The notes under the pieces: generated by a model
What the model was told of the DNA's origin: nothing
The model's input: the letters and a program-made list of their open reading frames with translations, nothing else
The model's database searches: none
Translations under genes and position numbers: made by a program
Part shown: positions 29,500 to 38,865 of the stretch, one piece after another
Layout: each line of letters starts with the position of its first letter
Numbering within the stretch: position 1 is the stretch's first letter
Origin: Cytophagales bacterium
GTDB lineage: Bacteria; Bacteroidota; Bacteroidia; Cytophagales; 172606-1
Assembly: GCA_030448185.1 (NCBI GenBank)
Contig: JAUJNL010000009.1
Location: 1-64,000, forward strand
Reading direction: 5' to 3'
Length of the DNA stretch: 64,000 bases

Positions 29500-30720
29500 C
29501 TACCGGTCTACCTCCCCCATCACCAGATCCAGGGAACCAATTACGGCGATCAAATCAGCAATCATGCCGCCGCGGGCCATTTCGGCAATGGCCGACAGGT
29601 TATGAAAAGAACATGACCGGGCCCGACACCGGAATGGAATATCACTCTTACCCTCCGGGTCCGTGCGGAAAAAGAAGCCCAGTTCGCCTTTGGAGGTTTC
29701 GCCCCGGATGTAGAAATCCATGGATTTAGGCCGGATCTTTTTCGGAACTAATGCTTGCGGATTAAAATCCGGGGTTCGCTTCAGATCGCCTTGCAGCCGG
29801 TCTAAGCACTGTTCGGTTATTTTCAGCGATTCGTAGCATTCCAGTACCCGCACATTGTTCCGGTCCCAGCAGTCACCCAGCGTACCCATTTCCCCCGTAC
29901 CTACCGGAATATCAAAATCCAGTTCGGGATACACAGAATAATTATCCACCCGCCGCAGGTCGAAGCGAAGGCCGGAGCCGCGTAAAACGGGGCCGGTACA
30001 GCCGTAGTCAATGGCTACCGGCAAAGGCAGCACGCCTACATTGGCGGTACGCTGCACAAAAATCTTATTCTCAATGACTAGTTGCTGTAACTCAGCCAGT
30101 TTGGGCTTCAGGTAGCCGGTAAACTCCCGGCAACGTTCTTCAAATCCTACGGGCAGGTCATAGTACAAGCCGCCGATCCAGATGTAGTTATAGAGCATCC
30201 GGGCCCCACAAAGCCATTCGAGTAGCCGCTGAATATGTTCCCGGTCCCGCATTAACCATAGGAAAGGGGTATAAGCGCCAATATCCAGGGCGTAGGTACC
30301 AATGGCAATAAAGTGTGAAGCAATACGGTTCAGTTCGGCCACCAGTACCCGGATATATTCGACCCGTTTAGGAATGTCTTTGTCAATTCCCAGCATTCGT
30401 TCTACGCCCATCGCCCAGATGTGTTCGCAGTTCATGGCCGCTAGGTAATCGAGGCGGTCTACGTAGGGAATAGCCTGGTTATAGGGAACGGACTCTGCAT
30501 GCTTTTCGAAGCAGCGGTGCAGATAACCTACATGCGGAATCACATCTACAATCAATTCGCCGTCTGTGATTACTTCCAGCCGCAGTACGCCGTGCGTAGA
30601 CGGATGCTGCGGCCCCACGTTCAAGATCATTTCCTCCCTTTTCAGGTCTTCGGGACGGTACTTATTAGGCTCAGAACGGACAAAATGATCGGGTGAATAT
30701 TGGTATTGAATGCTGGGCAT
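29500..30720 (-). CDS. nuoD: NADH-quinone oxidoreductase subunit D (stand-alone)
   Basis: The protein carries MILNVGPQHPSTHGVLRLEVITDGE, PYVDRLDYLAAMNCEH, IRVLVAELNRIASHFI, VLRGSGLRFDLRR and the end GSLDLVMGEVDR, all diagnostic of the 49-kDa subunit of complex I, which lines the quinone pocket with NuoB. I choose ATG 30720 (MPSIQYQYSPDHF), about 406 residues; the track ORF starts 12 codons upstream. No other nuo gene is adjacent, which is unusual because nuoA-N are normally one operon. It may be a second, isolated copy. Confidence 0.93.
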   Translation of the reverse strand: MPSIQYQYSPDHFVRSEPNKYRPEDLKREEMILNVGPQHPSTHGVLRLEVITDGELIVDVIPHVGYLHRCFEKHAESVPYNQAIPYVDRLDYLAAMNCEHIWAMGVERMLGIDKDIPKRVEYIRVLVAELNRIASHFIAIGTYALDIGAYTPFLWLMRDREHIQRLLEWLCGARMLYNYIWIGGLYYDLPVGFEERCREFTGYLKPKLAELQQLVIENKIFVQRTANVGVLPLPVAIDYGCTGPVLRGSGLRFDLRRVDNYSVYPELDFDIPVGTGEMGTLGDCWDRNNVRVLECYESLKITEQCLDRLQGDLKRTPDFNPQALVPKKIRPKSMDFYIRGETSKGELGFFFRTDPEGKSDIPFRCRARSCSFHNLSAIAEMARGGMIADLIAVIGSLDLVMGEVDR

Positions 30721-30846
30721 GGGTTGGTGTAGCGGTTGACGGGTAGTTTGTGGCAATTAGCCGTTGGGTTTTTAAGGAAAATGCCTGGGGTAGTGAAAGT
30801 GTTTTAGGTTTATAGAAATGAAGCCTATAGCAGTACCTATTTCTCA

Positions 30847-31038
30847 CGCAAGAATTTTTCTTGTGCGGACGGATGAAAGGTAGAGACGCAATGCATTGCG
30901 TCTTACGACTTTCTGCCAGTCCCCACTTCTCGCGCAAGACTTCAGTCTTGTGCGGACAGATAATAGGAAGTCTCCGACTTCCTGCCAGTCAGAGACTGGC
31001 AATTATTCTGATGCACAAGTCTCACTTTGCTAAGACTT
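30847..31038. repeat. Cluster of six short palindromes
   Basis: In order: GCAAGAATTTTTCTTGTGC, GACGCAATGCATTGCGTC, GCGCAAGACTTCAGTCTTGT, AGGAAGTCTCCGACTTCCT, GCCAGTCAGAGACTGGC and AAGTCTCACTTTGCTAAGAC. No ORF spans them. They fill the region upstream of nuoD. Confidence 0.8.
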
Positions 31039-31074
31039 GCGCCAGTAGGGGGCCAGTAGGGGAACTGTATCCAT

Positions 31075-31370
31075 CTACCATTCTCCCTCAAGCTGATTAA
31101 ATTCATTATCTATCACTTGCCGGACTTGCTTAGCTTCTTCGTCATCAATACTCCCCGCCAATTGCAGAACATTCTCCAGGTTAGGATTTACTTTAGCCAC
31201 AGTGCGTTTAATTACCTGAACATATTCGGAATGAAAATGTCATCCAATGATTGGAGAAATTGTCCGTCCCCAATTATCATCGATATAAGCTGTGTTGTTG
31301 CAATGCCAACGTATAGCAAAGCGAGGATGAATGAAAGTAAAATCGTTTTATTGGCAATTATTCTTTTCAT
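31075..31370 (-). CDS. Small membrane-anchored protein, probably one frameshifted gene of ~98 residues
   Basis: Two short frames too small for the track lie end to end. From ATG 31370, preceded by AAAGGAG, one reads MKRIIANKTILLSFILALL (a membrane helix) to DDIFIPNMFR and stops at 31212. Adding one base at the CC near 31228 (coding strand) gives …DDIFIPEYVQVIKRTVAKVN and then LQLAGSIDDEEAKQVRQVID, ending QLEGEW with a TAG at 31075-31077. The acidic helical tail ending in EGEW recalls short antitoxin-like proteins, so an alternative reading is a separate 41-residue ORF from the GTG at 31200. No toxin gene is next to it. Function unknown. Confidence 0.45.
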
Positions 31371-31446
31371 CTCCTTTTATAGCTCATACAATAGCATAAC
31401 CGGAACTTACTCTTTCATCAGCACATCAACTAATCCGCACATCGAC

Positions 31447-31956
31447 TTACTCTCCAATTGCCTCGTCCATTTTTTCAAGTTTATCATCGGAGAAATTACC
31501 GGAGGTGCTATACACAATCTTGCCGGTTTTGTCCAGCACGAAAAGTAGGGAAACTCTTTCTGGGCCATGCCTAGGGATTGACGGTACGGGGCTACATCTC
31601 CTTTGTACAGCAGAAAATACTTATAAAACGAAGGATCAAGGCCTTTTTTCATTTCCTTTTCTACCGTACCGGCCGCCATTTCTTTCAGTCCCCCCAGCAT
31701 AGGAACCAGGTAGACGTTCAGATCATACGCCGGATCATCAATAAAATAATCATAGATTTCCTGGGCCCACTCACTTAGGACTTGCTGGGATTTCTGCGAA
31801 TAAGTCAGGCCAACAATGGTAAACTTTCCATTGGTGTTATCCGGAATTTTTATGGTTTTTTGCCTTCCAGGGTGGTGCCGGAAAGCGAAGGAAATTGCTG
31901 GGCAAAAACGCCTTGGTGCAAAGCAGCAAAAATAGAATCAACAGGACTTTTTTCAT
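31447..31956 (-). CDS. Secreted thioredoxin-like protein, three frameshifts
   Basis: Pieces in three frames give one ~170-residue protein. From ATG 31956: MKKVLLILFLLLCTKAF and FAQQFPSLSGTTLEGK (signal peptide then a TlpA-like start), then KIPDNTNGKFTIVGLTYSQK, the ORF 31407-31700 segment YFLLYKGDVAPYRQSLGM, and after one added T, YFFVLDKTGKIVYTSGNF... to EAIGE and a TAA at 31447-31449. The layout (signal, beta strand, no CxxC, FVLDKTGKIVY) fits the thioredoxin fold family of mitochondrial ATP10-like or SCO/TlpA relatives that lack the redox cysteines. The homopolymer positions of the frame breaks suggest base-call errors. Confidence 0.7.
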
Positions 31957-32065
31957 AAGCTGGGTTAAAAAAGTAAATGAGTCTATGAGTGAAAATTTTA
32001 TGAGCAGATGCAAAAGAATAGCCTTTAGGTGAGACATTATTCAAACTTTCAGGGGTAAAAGGACC

Positions 32066-32192
32066 GTCATTGCGAACGAGGAACGAGTGAAGCAATCCCG
32101 ACCTGAATAAACAATCATTTCAGTAATTACCAAAAAGATTAGCTTCGCTGAGCTCTTCGAGGTTGCTTCACTCGTTCCTCGTTCGCAATGAC
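32066..32192. repeat. 30-base inverted repeat GTCATTGCGAACGAGGAACG family
   Basis: GTCATTGCGAACGAGGAACG… at 32066-32095 and its exact complement at 32163-32192, 30 bases each, with a 67-base loop. This sequence is a very widespread bacterial intergenic repeat. Both arms create spurious MLHSFLVRND ORFs in the track, which I leave out. Confidence 0.85.
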
Positions 32193-32242
32193 GCTAATTA
32201 TACTTATCGATTCCCATTCGAAGTCAGCTATCCGAAATTCTT

Positions 32243-32966
32243 TCAATCTTTCTCCCAGAATTTCCAGAAGGGCTTTTTATCATCATCTTTGGTAGTCTTC
32301 TTGTTTCGGGATTTTTCCTTTTCTTTTTCTTCTTGCGGCGTTCTTTCGCTTTTTTTGCGCTTTTTTTCGTTCCTTTTCCTTGTCGTTATTATCGTTGTCG
32401 CCGTCTTTCTTTTTCTTGGCCCATTTAAATTTGTTGTCGACCGGGAAATAATAACGTAGCGAAATGTACATGGGATTGGCCTTGGCTACTTCCTCCTGTT
32501 CAATGGTTTTATCTTTCGTCAGGAAATTATACCCCGTATTCAGATGAAAGCCCAGCAGCCGGAAACCTACCATTGGGCCGCCGCCAAAACGGTCATTTTC
32601 GAAATTAGTCAGGTAGATGAGGTTAAGTCCGTAGGTGAGGTTAACTCGCCCCCGCTTGTGCCAGAAAAAGGCATTGTAGGCCATCGAGTTATGGCCGAAA
32701 TTATAAGCTGCATTGGCTCCCAATGCATAAATCCGCGGATTGGTAAGGCTGATGGTCCGCCAGTGGTGTTCGGCGCCAAACTCAAAGAAAGTATATTTTC
32801 CCCGTTGCACGCCTAAGATAGCCCCGAAATTCCGCTGGTGAAGCTTAGCCCGTAACTCCTCCTGACGGTAAGGGCCAAAAAAATCAGGGGAAGCCGGTAA
32901 ATATTGGGCATAAATTAGCTGGGATACCAGTAGTCCCAGTAGTAACAGCGGAATACGAATTTTCAT
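32243..32966 (-). CDS. Probable outer-membrane beta-barrel protein with a Lys-rich tail, frameshifted at the end
   Basis: From ATG 32966 (not 33059) the protein starts with a signal peptide MKIRIPLLLLGLLVSQLIYAQ. A run of amphipathic strands follows (GAILGVQRGKYTFFEFGAEHHW, RVNLTYGLNLIYLTNF, MYISLRYYFPVDNKF), as expected for a small outer-membrane barrel. The C-terminus is a highly charged linker rich in Lys, Asp and Glu. In the track frame it ends KQEDYQR; with one base changed in the A7 run near 32350-32360 it would read …TTKDDDKKPFWKFWEKD and stop at 32243-32245, an ending that looks more natural. I do not recognise the family. Confidence 0.6.
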
Positions 32967-33040
32967 AAGGTCTACATTGATCCTTGCCGGACGCTTTTCA
33001 CTAAACGGCACCAGACCGGTTTCAGTATAAATGGGTAGTA

Positions 33041-33429
33041 GGTATTGGGTATTAGACATTGGTCAATTGTTATTCGTTTTTCCTGAATAATCTTTTCCCA
33101 ATGGCTGATGACCGTAGATTAATAATATTGAATATCGAGCAAGAAACTTCAGATGCAGAAGGAAAAGGGGTGTACGACAAAATGCAGAGCGTTCATCCGC
33201 ATTTGCAATGCGGATGTGTATAACCAGGCATTTGAAATGCCCTTTTTCTCAGTTCCGCATTGCAAATGCGGAACAACACGAACAAAGTTTAATGGTTGAT
33301 CTGCAATTTGTCGTACACCCAGGAAAAGTAAAGGAATAATGACTTTAATATTCGTAATTCCTTGTTTAACATTCGATATTAACAATGCTTAATCGCCCTT
33401 TATACATATTTTAACTAATACCCAATACC
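33041..33429. repeat. Distant inverted copies of GGTATTGGGTATTAG
   Basis: GGTATTGGGTATTAG at 33041-33055 and CTAATACCCAATACC at 33415-33429, followed by further TACCCAATACC units to about 33455. They frame a gene-free interval. Same motif as the 10473-10586 repeat. Confidence 0.7.
33191..33277. repeat. Triple-palindrome repeat, copy 2
   Basis: CATCCGCATTTGCAATGCGG, GGCATTTGAAATGCC and TTCCGCATTGCAAATGCGGA; the same three-part design as 22772-22858, with the loop bases TATA replaced by TGCA in both outer arms. Confidence 0.8.
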
Positions 33430-33453
33430 TAGTACCTGATACCCAATACCCAA

Positions 33454-35327
33454 CTACATATACTCCCCCAATTCCAGCCAGCGGTCCGACTTTACGTCAG
33501 ATCGTGCTCAATCTGCTCTATTTCCCGGGACCACGCTATTAATTCATCATGACTGGCAGAACCTGCATTGAGCTTATTGACGAGTTCTTTCTTTCGGCTT
33601 TCCAACTTATCAATTTCCGTTTCGAGCCGTTCGTATTCCTGTTTTTCCTTGAAAGAAAGCTTTTTCTTGGATTCACTTCCGTTAGCCGCTGGAGTTGCTG
33701 CTTTAGGAGCAGCAGCTTTGGTTGCCTGTTCTTTACGGCGGATCTCCTCTTCTTCCAGCCAGTCCCGGTAGTCGGTGTAGTTGCCAGGGAAATCACGGAT
33801 GTTGCCTTCGCCTTCAAATACGAACAAGTGCTCTACCAACCGGTCCATGAAATACCGGTCGTGCGATACGATGAGCAGACAGCCGCCAAAATTTTCCAGA
33901 AAATCTTCCAGTACATTCAGCGTATCCAGGTCCAGATCGTTGGTCGGCTCATCCAGGATCAGGAAGTTCGGATTCTTAATCAATACTTTCAGCAGTTGCA
34001 GGCGCCGTCTTTCGCCCCCGCTGAGCTTGCTGACCAGGCTGTATTGCACGGCCGGCGGAAACCGAAAAAGCTGCAAAAACTGAGAAGCCGTAACAGTTTG
34101 TCCATTGGCCATCGTTACCACCTCGGCAATCTCCTGCACGATGTCAATTACCCGCTGCTCTTCCCGGAAGGTAAGTTCTTCCTGCAGGTAGTAGCCGAAC
34201 TGAATAGTTTCACCCTTCTCGATCTGGCCGGAGTCCGGTTGAATTTTTCCGGTGAGCATATTGAGGAACGTCGTTTTACCCACTCCATTTTTCCCGATGA
34301 TGCCGGCCCGGTCGCCGCGGGCAAATGTGTGGGAGAAGTCCTTGACTAGGACTTTATCCGAATAAGCTTTATTGACTTTGTCCAGTTCCAGTATTTTGTT
34401 CCCCAGCCGGGTTGTTTTCACACTCAATTCCAGCTTGCTGTCTGATGTTTGCCGGCTGGCTTTATCCTGCAGATCATAGAAGGCATCAACCCGGTACTTG
34501 GCCTTGGTGCCGCGGGCCTTGGGCTGGCGACGCATCCAGTCCAGTTCTTTGCGCATCAGGTTGCGGGCTTTGTCGGTTTCGGCCGCCAGCATGGCCTCTC
34601 GTTCGCTCTTTTTCTCCAGAAAATAACTGTAATTGCCCCGGTAGCGGAATAGTTGTCCCTGGTCGAGTTCGATTATTTCGGTAGAGACGCGGTCCAGGAA
34701 GTACCGGTCGTGCGTCACCAGAATCAGAGTTTTGGTACTGGCCGCCAGGTAATTTTCCAGCCACTCGATGGCGTCCAGGTCCAGGTGGTTGGTGGGCTCA
34801 TCAAGGATAATCAGCTCCGGGTCTTCGATCAGTACCCGGGCCAGGGCTACCCGCTTGCGCTGCCCGCCGGAAAGCTGCTTAATCTGAAGGTCCAGGTCAT
34901 GGAGCCCGAGTTTACCCAGAATCTGTTTCACCTGCGTTTCGTAATCCCAGGCTTTAAGGGCATCCATCTGCGATAGGGCTTTTTCCAGCGCCGACGTGTT
35001 TTCGGGGTGCGCCAGGGCATTTTCGTACTCCTTCACGGCCTTCAGGGCCGGATGAGCCGACGAAAATAGCGTGTCTAAGATGGTACGCTCTTCTTCAAAA
35101 ACCGGATTCTGATTCAGAAAACCCACCGTCACTTCTTTACGCTGGCTCACTTTGCCTTCATCGGGCGGAAATACCCCCGCAATAATATTCAGCAAGGTAG
35201 TTTTGCCCGATCCATTAATGCCCACCAACGCTACTTTTTCCCCTTTACTGATTCCAAACGACACGTTACGGAAAAGCCATCGTTCACTGAACGCTTTGGA
35301 TATATTTTCAGCCGACAAGTAATTCAT
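33454..35327 (-). CDS. ABC-F family ATPase (Uup/EttA-like), frameshifted at the last codons
   Basis: A soluble double-ATPase with no membrane part. From ATG 35327 (MNYLSAENISKAFSERW) it has Walker A GINGSGKTT, signature LSGGQRKRVALA and Walker B LIILDEPTNHLD in the first domain, a linker with the DWMRRQPKARGTKAK region, then GKNGVGKTT, LSGGERRRLQLL and FLILDEPTNDLD in the second, and a C-terminal coiled coil (about 560-610). The track stop at 33492 cuts the usual ending; one added base near 33497 gives HDLDVKSDRWLELGEYM with a TAG at 33454-33456, the Uup-type end. ABC-F proteins act on the ribosome. The 61 upstream codons of the track ORF are a shadow of the PBP gene. Confidence 0.93.
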
Positions 35328-35400
35328 GCGGCAAAGGTAAGGAGAATTAAGGAGTGAGAAATCCAGCCTAAGGCCGTATCTTTGAGAAAAAACACTTGCT

Positions 35401-37797
35401 GTGAAACGTCTGATTGACCGGTTGCAACCACTACAGAAAGAACTACGGTTCCGGCTACAGGAAATACAAGGTACGGTTTGGTTCCGAAAGACAAAGGCCT
35501 GGGTGACCAAACCCCGAAACCGGGTGCAGAAGCTCTGGATAAGTTACGCCGTAGTCCTTTTTTTCGCCTGGTTTTATTTTGCCACGGCTGAATACAACCT
35601 GTTTAACCTGTTCGGTGCTTCGCCCACGCTGGATAAAATCCAGAATCCGAAAATTGACCGCGCCTCCGAGCTGTATACGGCCGATGGGGTGCTGATGGGT
35701 AGATATTACAAGGAGAACCGGACCCCTATCACGTATAACCAGATTTCTCCCAACCTGATCAATGCCCTGATTGCCACCGAAGACATCCGGTTTTTTGACC
35801 ACTCCGGCATTGACCCGACCGGCATTATATCAGCCTTATGGGAGTCATTGCGGGGAGATGCCCGGGGAGCCAGTACCCTCTCTCAGCAACTAGCCAAAAA
35901 CCTGCACAAAACCCGTCAAAAGGGCTCGGCAGGATTTTTATACAAAATACCTGGCCTGAAAACCTTAGCCATCAAGACCAAGGAATGGCTGACGGCGGTT
36001 AAGATTGAACGGATCTATACGAAGGAAGAAATTCTGACCTCTTACCTGAATACCGTAGACTTCGGCAGTAATGCCTATGGGATTAATACGGCAGCCAAAA
36101 CGTTTTTCAACACGTCTCCGGATAAACTTACCATTCCACAGGCCGCCTTGCTGACGGGTATTCTTAAAGCCCCTACGTATTACAGTCCGGTACTCAATCC
36201 GGAAAGGGCTCTGCGCCGCCGCAATACGGTGTTGGCCCAGATGGCCCGGTATAACTACATTACCGAAGCCCAGCGGGATCAGTTATCTAAGGGAACACTG
36301 GCCCTTAACTATCACCCGGAAGCGAACCAGGACGGACCCGATGAATACTACCGGACGGCCATGAATACCTTTTTAAATCAATGGTGTGAGCAGAATGGCT
36401 ACGATCTGTACGCCGACGGCCTGAAGGTGTACGCCACCATTGACTCCCGGTTTCAGAAACTGGCCGAAGAAGCCGTGACCGAGCAGATGAAGGAAATGCA
36501 GCGCCGCTTTGACCAGCACTGGTCGGGACAAAACCCGTGGGTGGACGAAAATGACCAGGAAATTCCCGGCTTCCTGCAGATGGTGGCCCGGCGGACCGAT
36601 GTATACAAGCAGCTGGAAAAAAAGTACCGTGGCCAACCCGATTCCATTGAAAAGGCGCTGAATACGCCCCGCAAGATGACTGTGTTTTCGTACAAAGGGC
36701 CCAAGGAGGTGGAAATGAGCCTGATGGATTCCCTGGAATACTATAAACGCTTCCTGCATACGGGCCTGATGACCATGGACCCCTTTACGGGCCATGTAAA
36801 AGCCTGGGTAGGCGGTATCGATTACGATTTCTTCAAGTTTGACCACGTAAAGCAAAGCAAACGGCAGGCGGGCTCGGCGTTCAAGCCCTTTGTGTACACG
36901 GCTGCTATTGACAATGGCTGGTCACCCTGCGACCGGATTAAAGATTACCGGGTTACGATCAACTATGTCGAAAACGGAGAAGCCAAAGCCTGGACGCCAC
37001 GCAATGCCGATTGGGTGTACAGTGGCCGGGATATGACGCTGCGTCATGCCTTAGGCCGCTCTATCAACACGGTTACGGCCCAGTTAACGGAAAAAGTAGG
37101 CCCGGCAAATGTGGTAAAATATGCCCGCACCATGGGCATATCCAGCCCTCTGAAGGCCGTCCCGTCCGTAGGTTTAGGGTCCAACGACGTATCCGTTTAC
37201 GAAATGGTTGGGGCATACAGTCCTTTCGTAAATGAAGGCATCTGGAACGAGCCGATTTTCATTATGCGGATTGAGGACAGCAAGGGCAATATTGTGCATC
37301 AGTTTACGCCCCGGCATAAGCGGGTATTGCGTCCGGAAACGGCTTGGCTCATGCAGTACATGCTGAAGGGCGGCATTGAGGAACCAGGGGGCACCTCGCA
37401 GAACCTTTGGTCCTTTGATGTATTCGGCAATGGCAATGAGTTTGCCTGCAAAACGGGCACAACTTCCAATCACTCCGATGGCTGGTTTATGGGCATGACC
37501 AAAGACCTGGTTACGGGTGTGTGGGTCGGAGGCGACGACCGCAGTATTCACTTCCGGACCTCATCCTTAGGAGAAGGTTCCAAGACCGCCCTTCCCATTT
37601 ATGGCCGGTACATGGAGAAAGTGTACGCCGAGAAAGCTTTGGGTATCACCAAGGGGCCATTTCCCAAGCCTTCCGTGAAAATTCGTAAATCTTATTATTG
37701 TCCTACGCCCCGGCCACAGGTAGAGACGCTGCCTTCCGTCGATTCGCTGCAGATTAATACGGAAGAAGCCTTTGAGACACTGGATAATTTGTTTTGA
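35401..37797 (+). CDS. Penicillin-binding protein 1A
   Basis: A 798-residue class A PBP that polymerises and cross-links peptidoglycan. It starts at GTG with a short cytoplasmic part and one membrane helix (about 48-65). The GT51 domain has IATEDIRFFDHSGIDPTGI and GASTLSQQLAKNL. The transpeptidase domain has RQAGSAFKPFVYTAA (nucleophile Ser and Lys), SINTVTAQL (SxN) and CKTGTTSNHSDGWFMG (KTG). It diverges from the ABC-F gene with 73 bases between starts, so promoters must overlap or lie inside. No stop-related oddity is seen. Confidence 0.96.
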   Translation: MKRLIDRLQPLQKELRFRLQEIQGTVWFRKTKAWVTKPRNRVQKLWISYAVVLFFAWFYFATAEYNLFNLFGASPTLDKIQNPKIDRASELYTADGVLMGRYYKENRTPITYNQISPNLINALIATEDIRFFDHSGIDPTGIISALWESLRGDARGASTLSQQLAKNLHKTRQKGSAGFLYKIPGLKTLAIKTKEWLTAVKIERIYTKEEILTSYLNTVDFGSNAYGINTAAKTFFNTSPDKLTIPQAALLTGILKAPTYYSPVLNPERALRRRNTVLAQMARYNYITEAQRDQLSKGTLALNYHPEANQDGPDEYYRTAMNTFLNQWCEQNGYDLYADGLKVYATIDSRFQKLAEEAVTEQMKEMQRRFDQHWSGQNPWVDENDQEIPGFLQMVARRTDVYKQLEKKYRGQPDSIEKALNTPRKMTVFSYKGPKEVEMSLMDSLEYYKRFLHTGLMTMDPFTGHVKAWVGGIDYDFFKFDHVKQSKRQAGSAFKPFVYTAAIDNGWSPCDRIKDYRVTINYVENGEAKAWTPRNADWVYSGRDMTLRHALGRSINTVTAQLTEKVGPANVVKYARTMGISSPLKAVPSVGLGSNDVSVYEMVGAYSPFVNEGIWNEPIFIMRIEDSKGNIVHQFTPRHKRVLRPETAWLMQYMLKGGIEEPGGTSQNLWSFDVFGNGNEFACKTGTTSNHSDGWFMGMTKDLVTGVWVGGDDRSIHFRTSSLGEGSKTALPIYGRYMEKVYAEKALGITKGPFPKPSVKIRKSYYCPTPRPQVETLPSVDSLQINTEEAFETLDNLF

Positions 37798-37897
37798 TCC
37801 TTTTATCATTTTCACGCAAAGACGCAAAGTTCTGCGCAAAAGGGCTAAGGCGCAAAGAAGGTCAGGATTTGGCCGGTTTGCGTAACGTCAGTAAATT

Positions 37898-38865
37898 ATG
37901 ATAAGCTTAAAGCAAATCTTAGGTTATATCTGTATCATGCTGGTTTTCAATGCCGTAGCTTATGGGCAGGTCAAAGTAATCCTGGATACGGATATTGATT
38001 CCGATGTAGATGACGTAGAAGCCCTGGCAATGCTTCATGCCTTGGCCGATGGGCAGAAAATAGAGTTACTTGAGGCATAATTGTTACCAGTAATGATCCG
38101 TACGCACCCGCATGCGTGAGTGCGCTTAACACCTATTTTGGCCGACCAGGTTTGCCGGTAGGCTTCCTTAAGAATCAACCAGCGCTTAACAATCATTCCC
38201 GGTATACCCGGCAGATCAGTGAATCCTTTCCGCACCGGCTCAAGTCTTACCAGGATGCCGAGGAAGCTGCCGATTTGTATCGAAAACTATTGAGTAATAG
38301 CCCTGATTCGTCAGTGATTATCATTACCATCGGCCATCTCACCAGCCTGCAACATCTGTTACAATCAGAAGCTGATCACCATTCTACACTGAGCGGTAAA
38401 GCACTGACGGATAAGAAAGTAATCAGATGGATCTGCATGGGAGGCACCTTCCCGTCGGGGAAAGAAGCTAATTTTTACCGGCCTGACCCCTTATCAACCC
38501 AATACTGCCTGCAGGAATGGAAAAAGCAAGTCATATTCTGCGGCTGGGAGGTAGGGAAAGAGATAATTACCGGAGGTGACTATCTTAAAAATCGGCTGAC
38601 GCCTAAAAGCTCCGTATACAGGGCATACGAACTATACAATCAATTCGCCGGTCGGCCCAGTTGGGATCAGATAGCCGTTTTCCTCCTGACTGATGAATCC
38701 AGTAAATACTTTGATACTGTTAGCAAGGGGTATTGCCAGGTAGCGGCGGACGGAAGCAATCAATGGGTGCGTGAAGGAGACAGTAACCACGAATACGTAA
38801 TTTTTAAACCGGGTGTACAGCGAGAAGCAATTGCTAGGTATATAGATACGATGATTAAAAAGTAG
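37898..38865 (+). CDS. Secreted nucleoside hydrolase (IunH family), one frameshift
   Basis: The first ORF carries a signal peptide (MISLKQILGYICIMLVFNAVAYG) and VKVILDTDIDSDVDDVEALAML, the DTDxDxDDxxA calcium-binding motif of inosine-uridine hydrolases. After a frame change near 38070-38080 the second frame gives GIIVTSNDPYAPACVSALNTYFGRPGLPVG, the nucleobase-pocket region, and continues to RYIDTMIKK. The corrected protein is about 322 residues, normal for the family. These enzymes cleave the N-glycosidic bond of ribonucleosides; with a signal peptide it should act in the periplasm. It is convergent with the lactonase-like gene and overlaps its end by 11 bases. Confidence 0.85.

Noticed and set aside
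30847-31038. CRISPR-like array of palindromes
   Set aside because: The palindromes differ from each other and are not regularly spaced.
31075-31200. Toxin-antitoxin pair
   Set aside because: Only an antitoxin-like tail is seen; no toxin gene is next to it, and it probably belongs to a longer frameshifted protein.
31850-32459. ORFs starting MLHSFLVRND on both sides
   Set aside because: They are translations of the arms of the 30-base inverted repeat, not genes.
33549-34349. 266-codon ORF opposite the ABC-F gene
   Set aside because: Shadow; the minus strand has both Walker sets.
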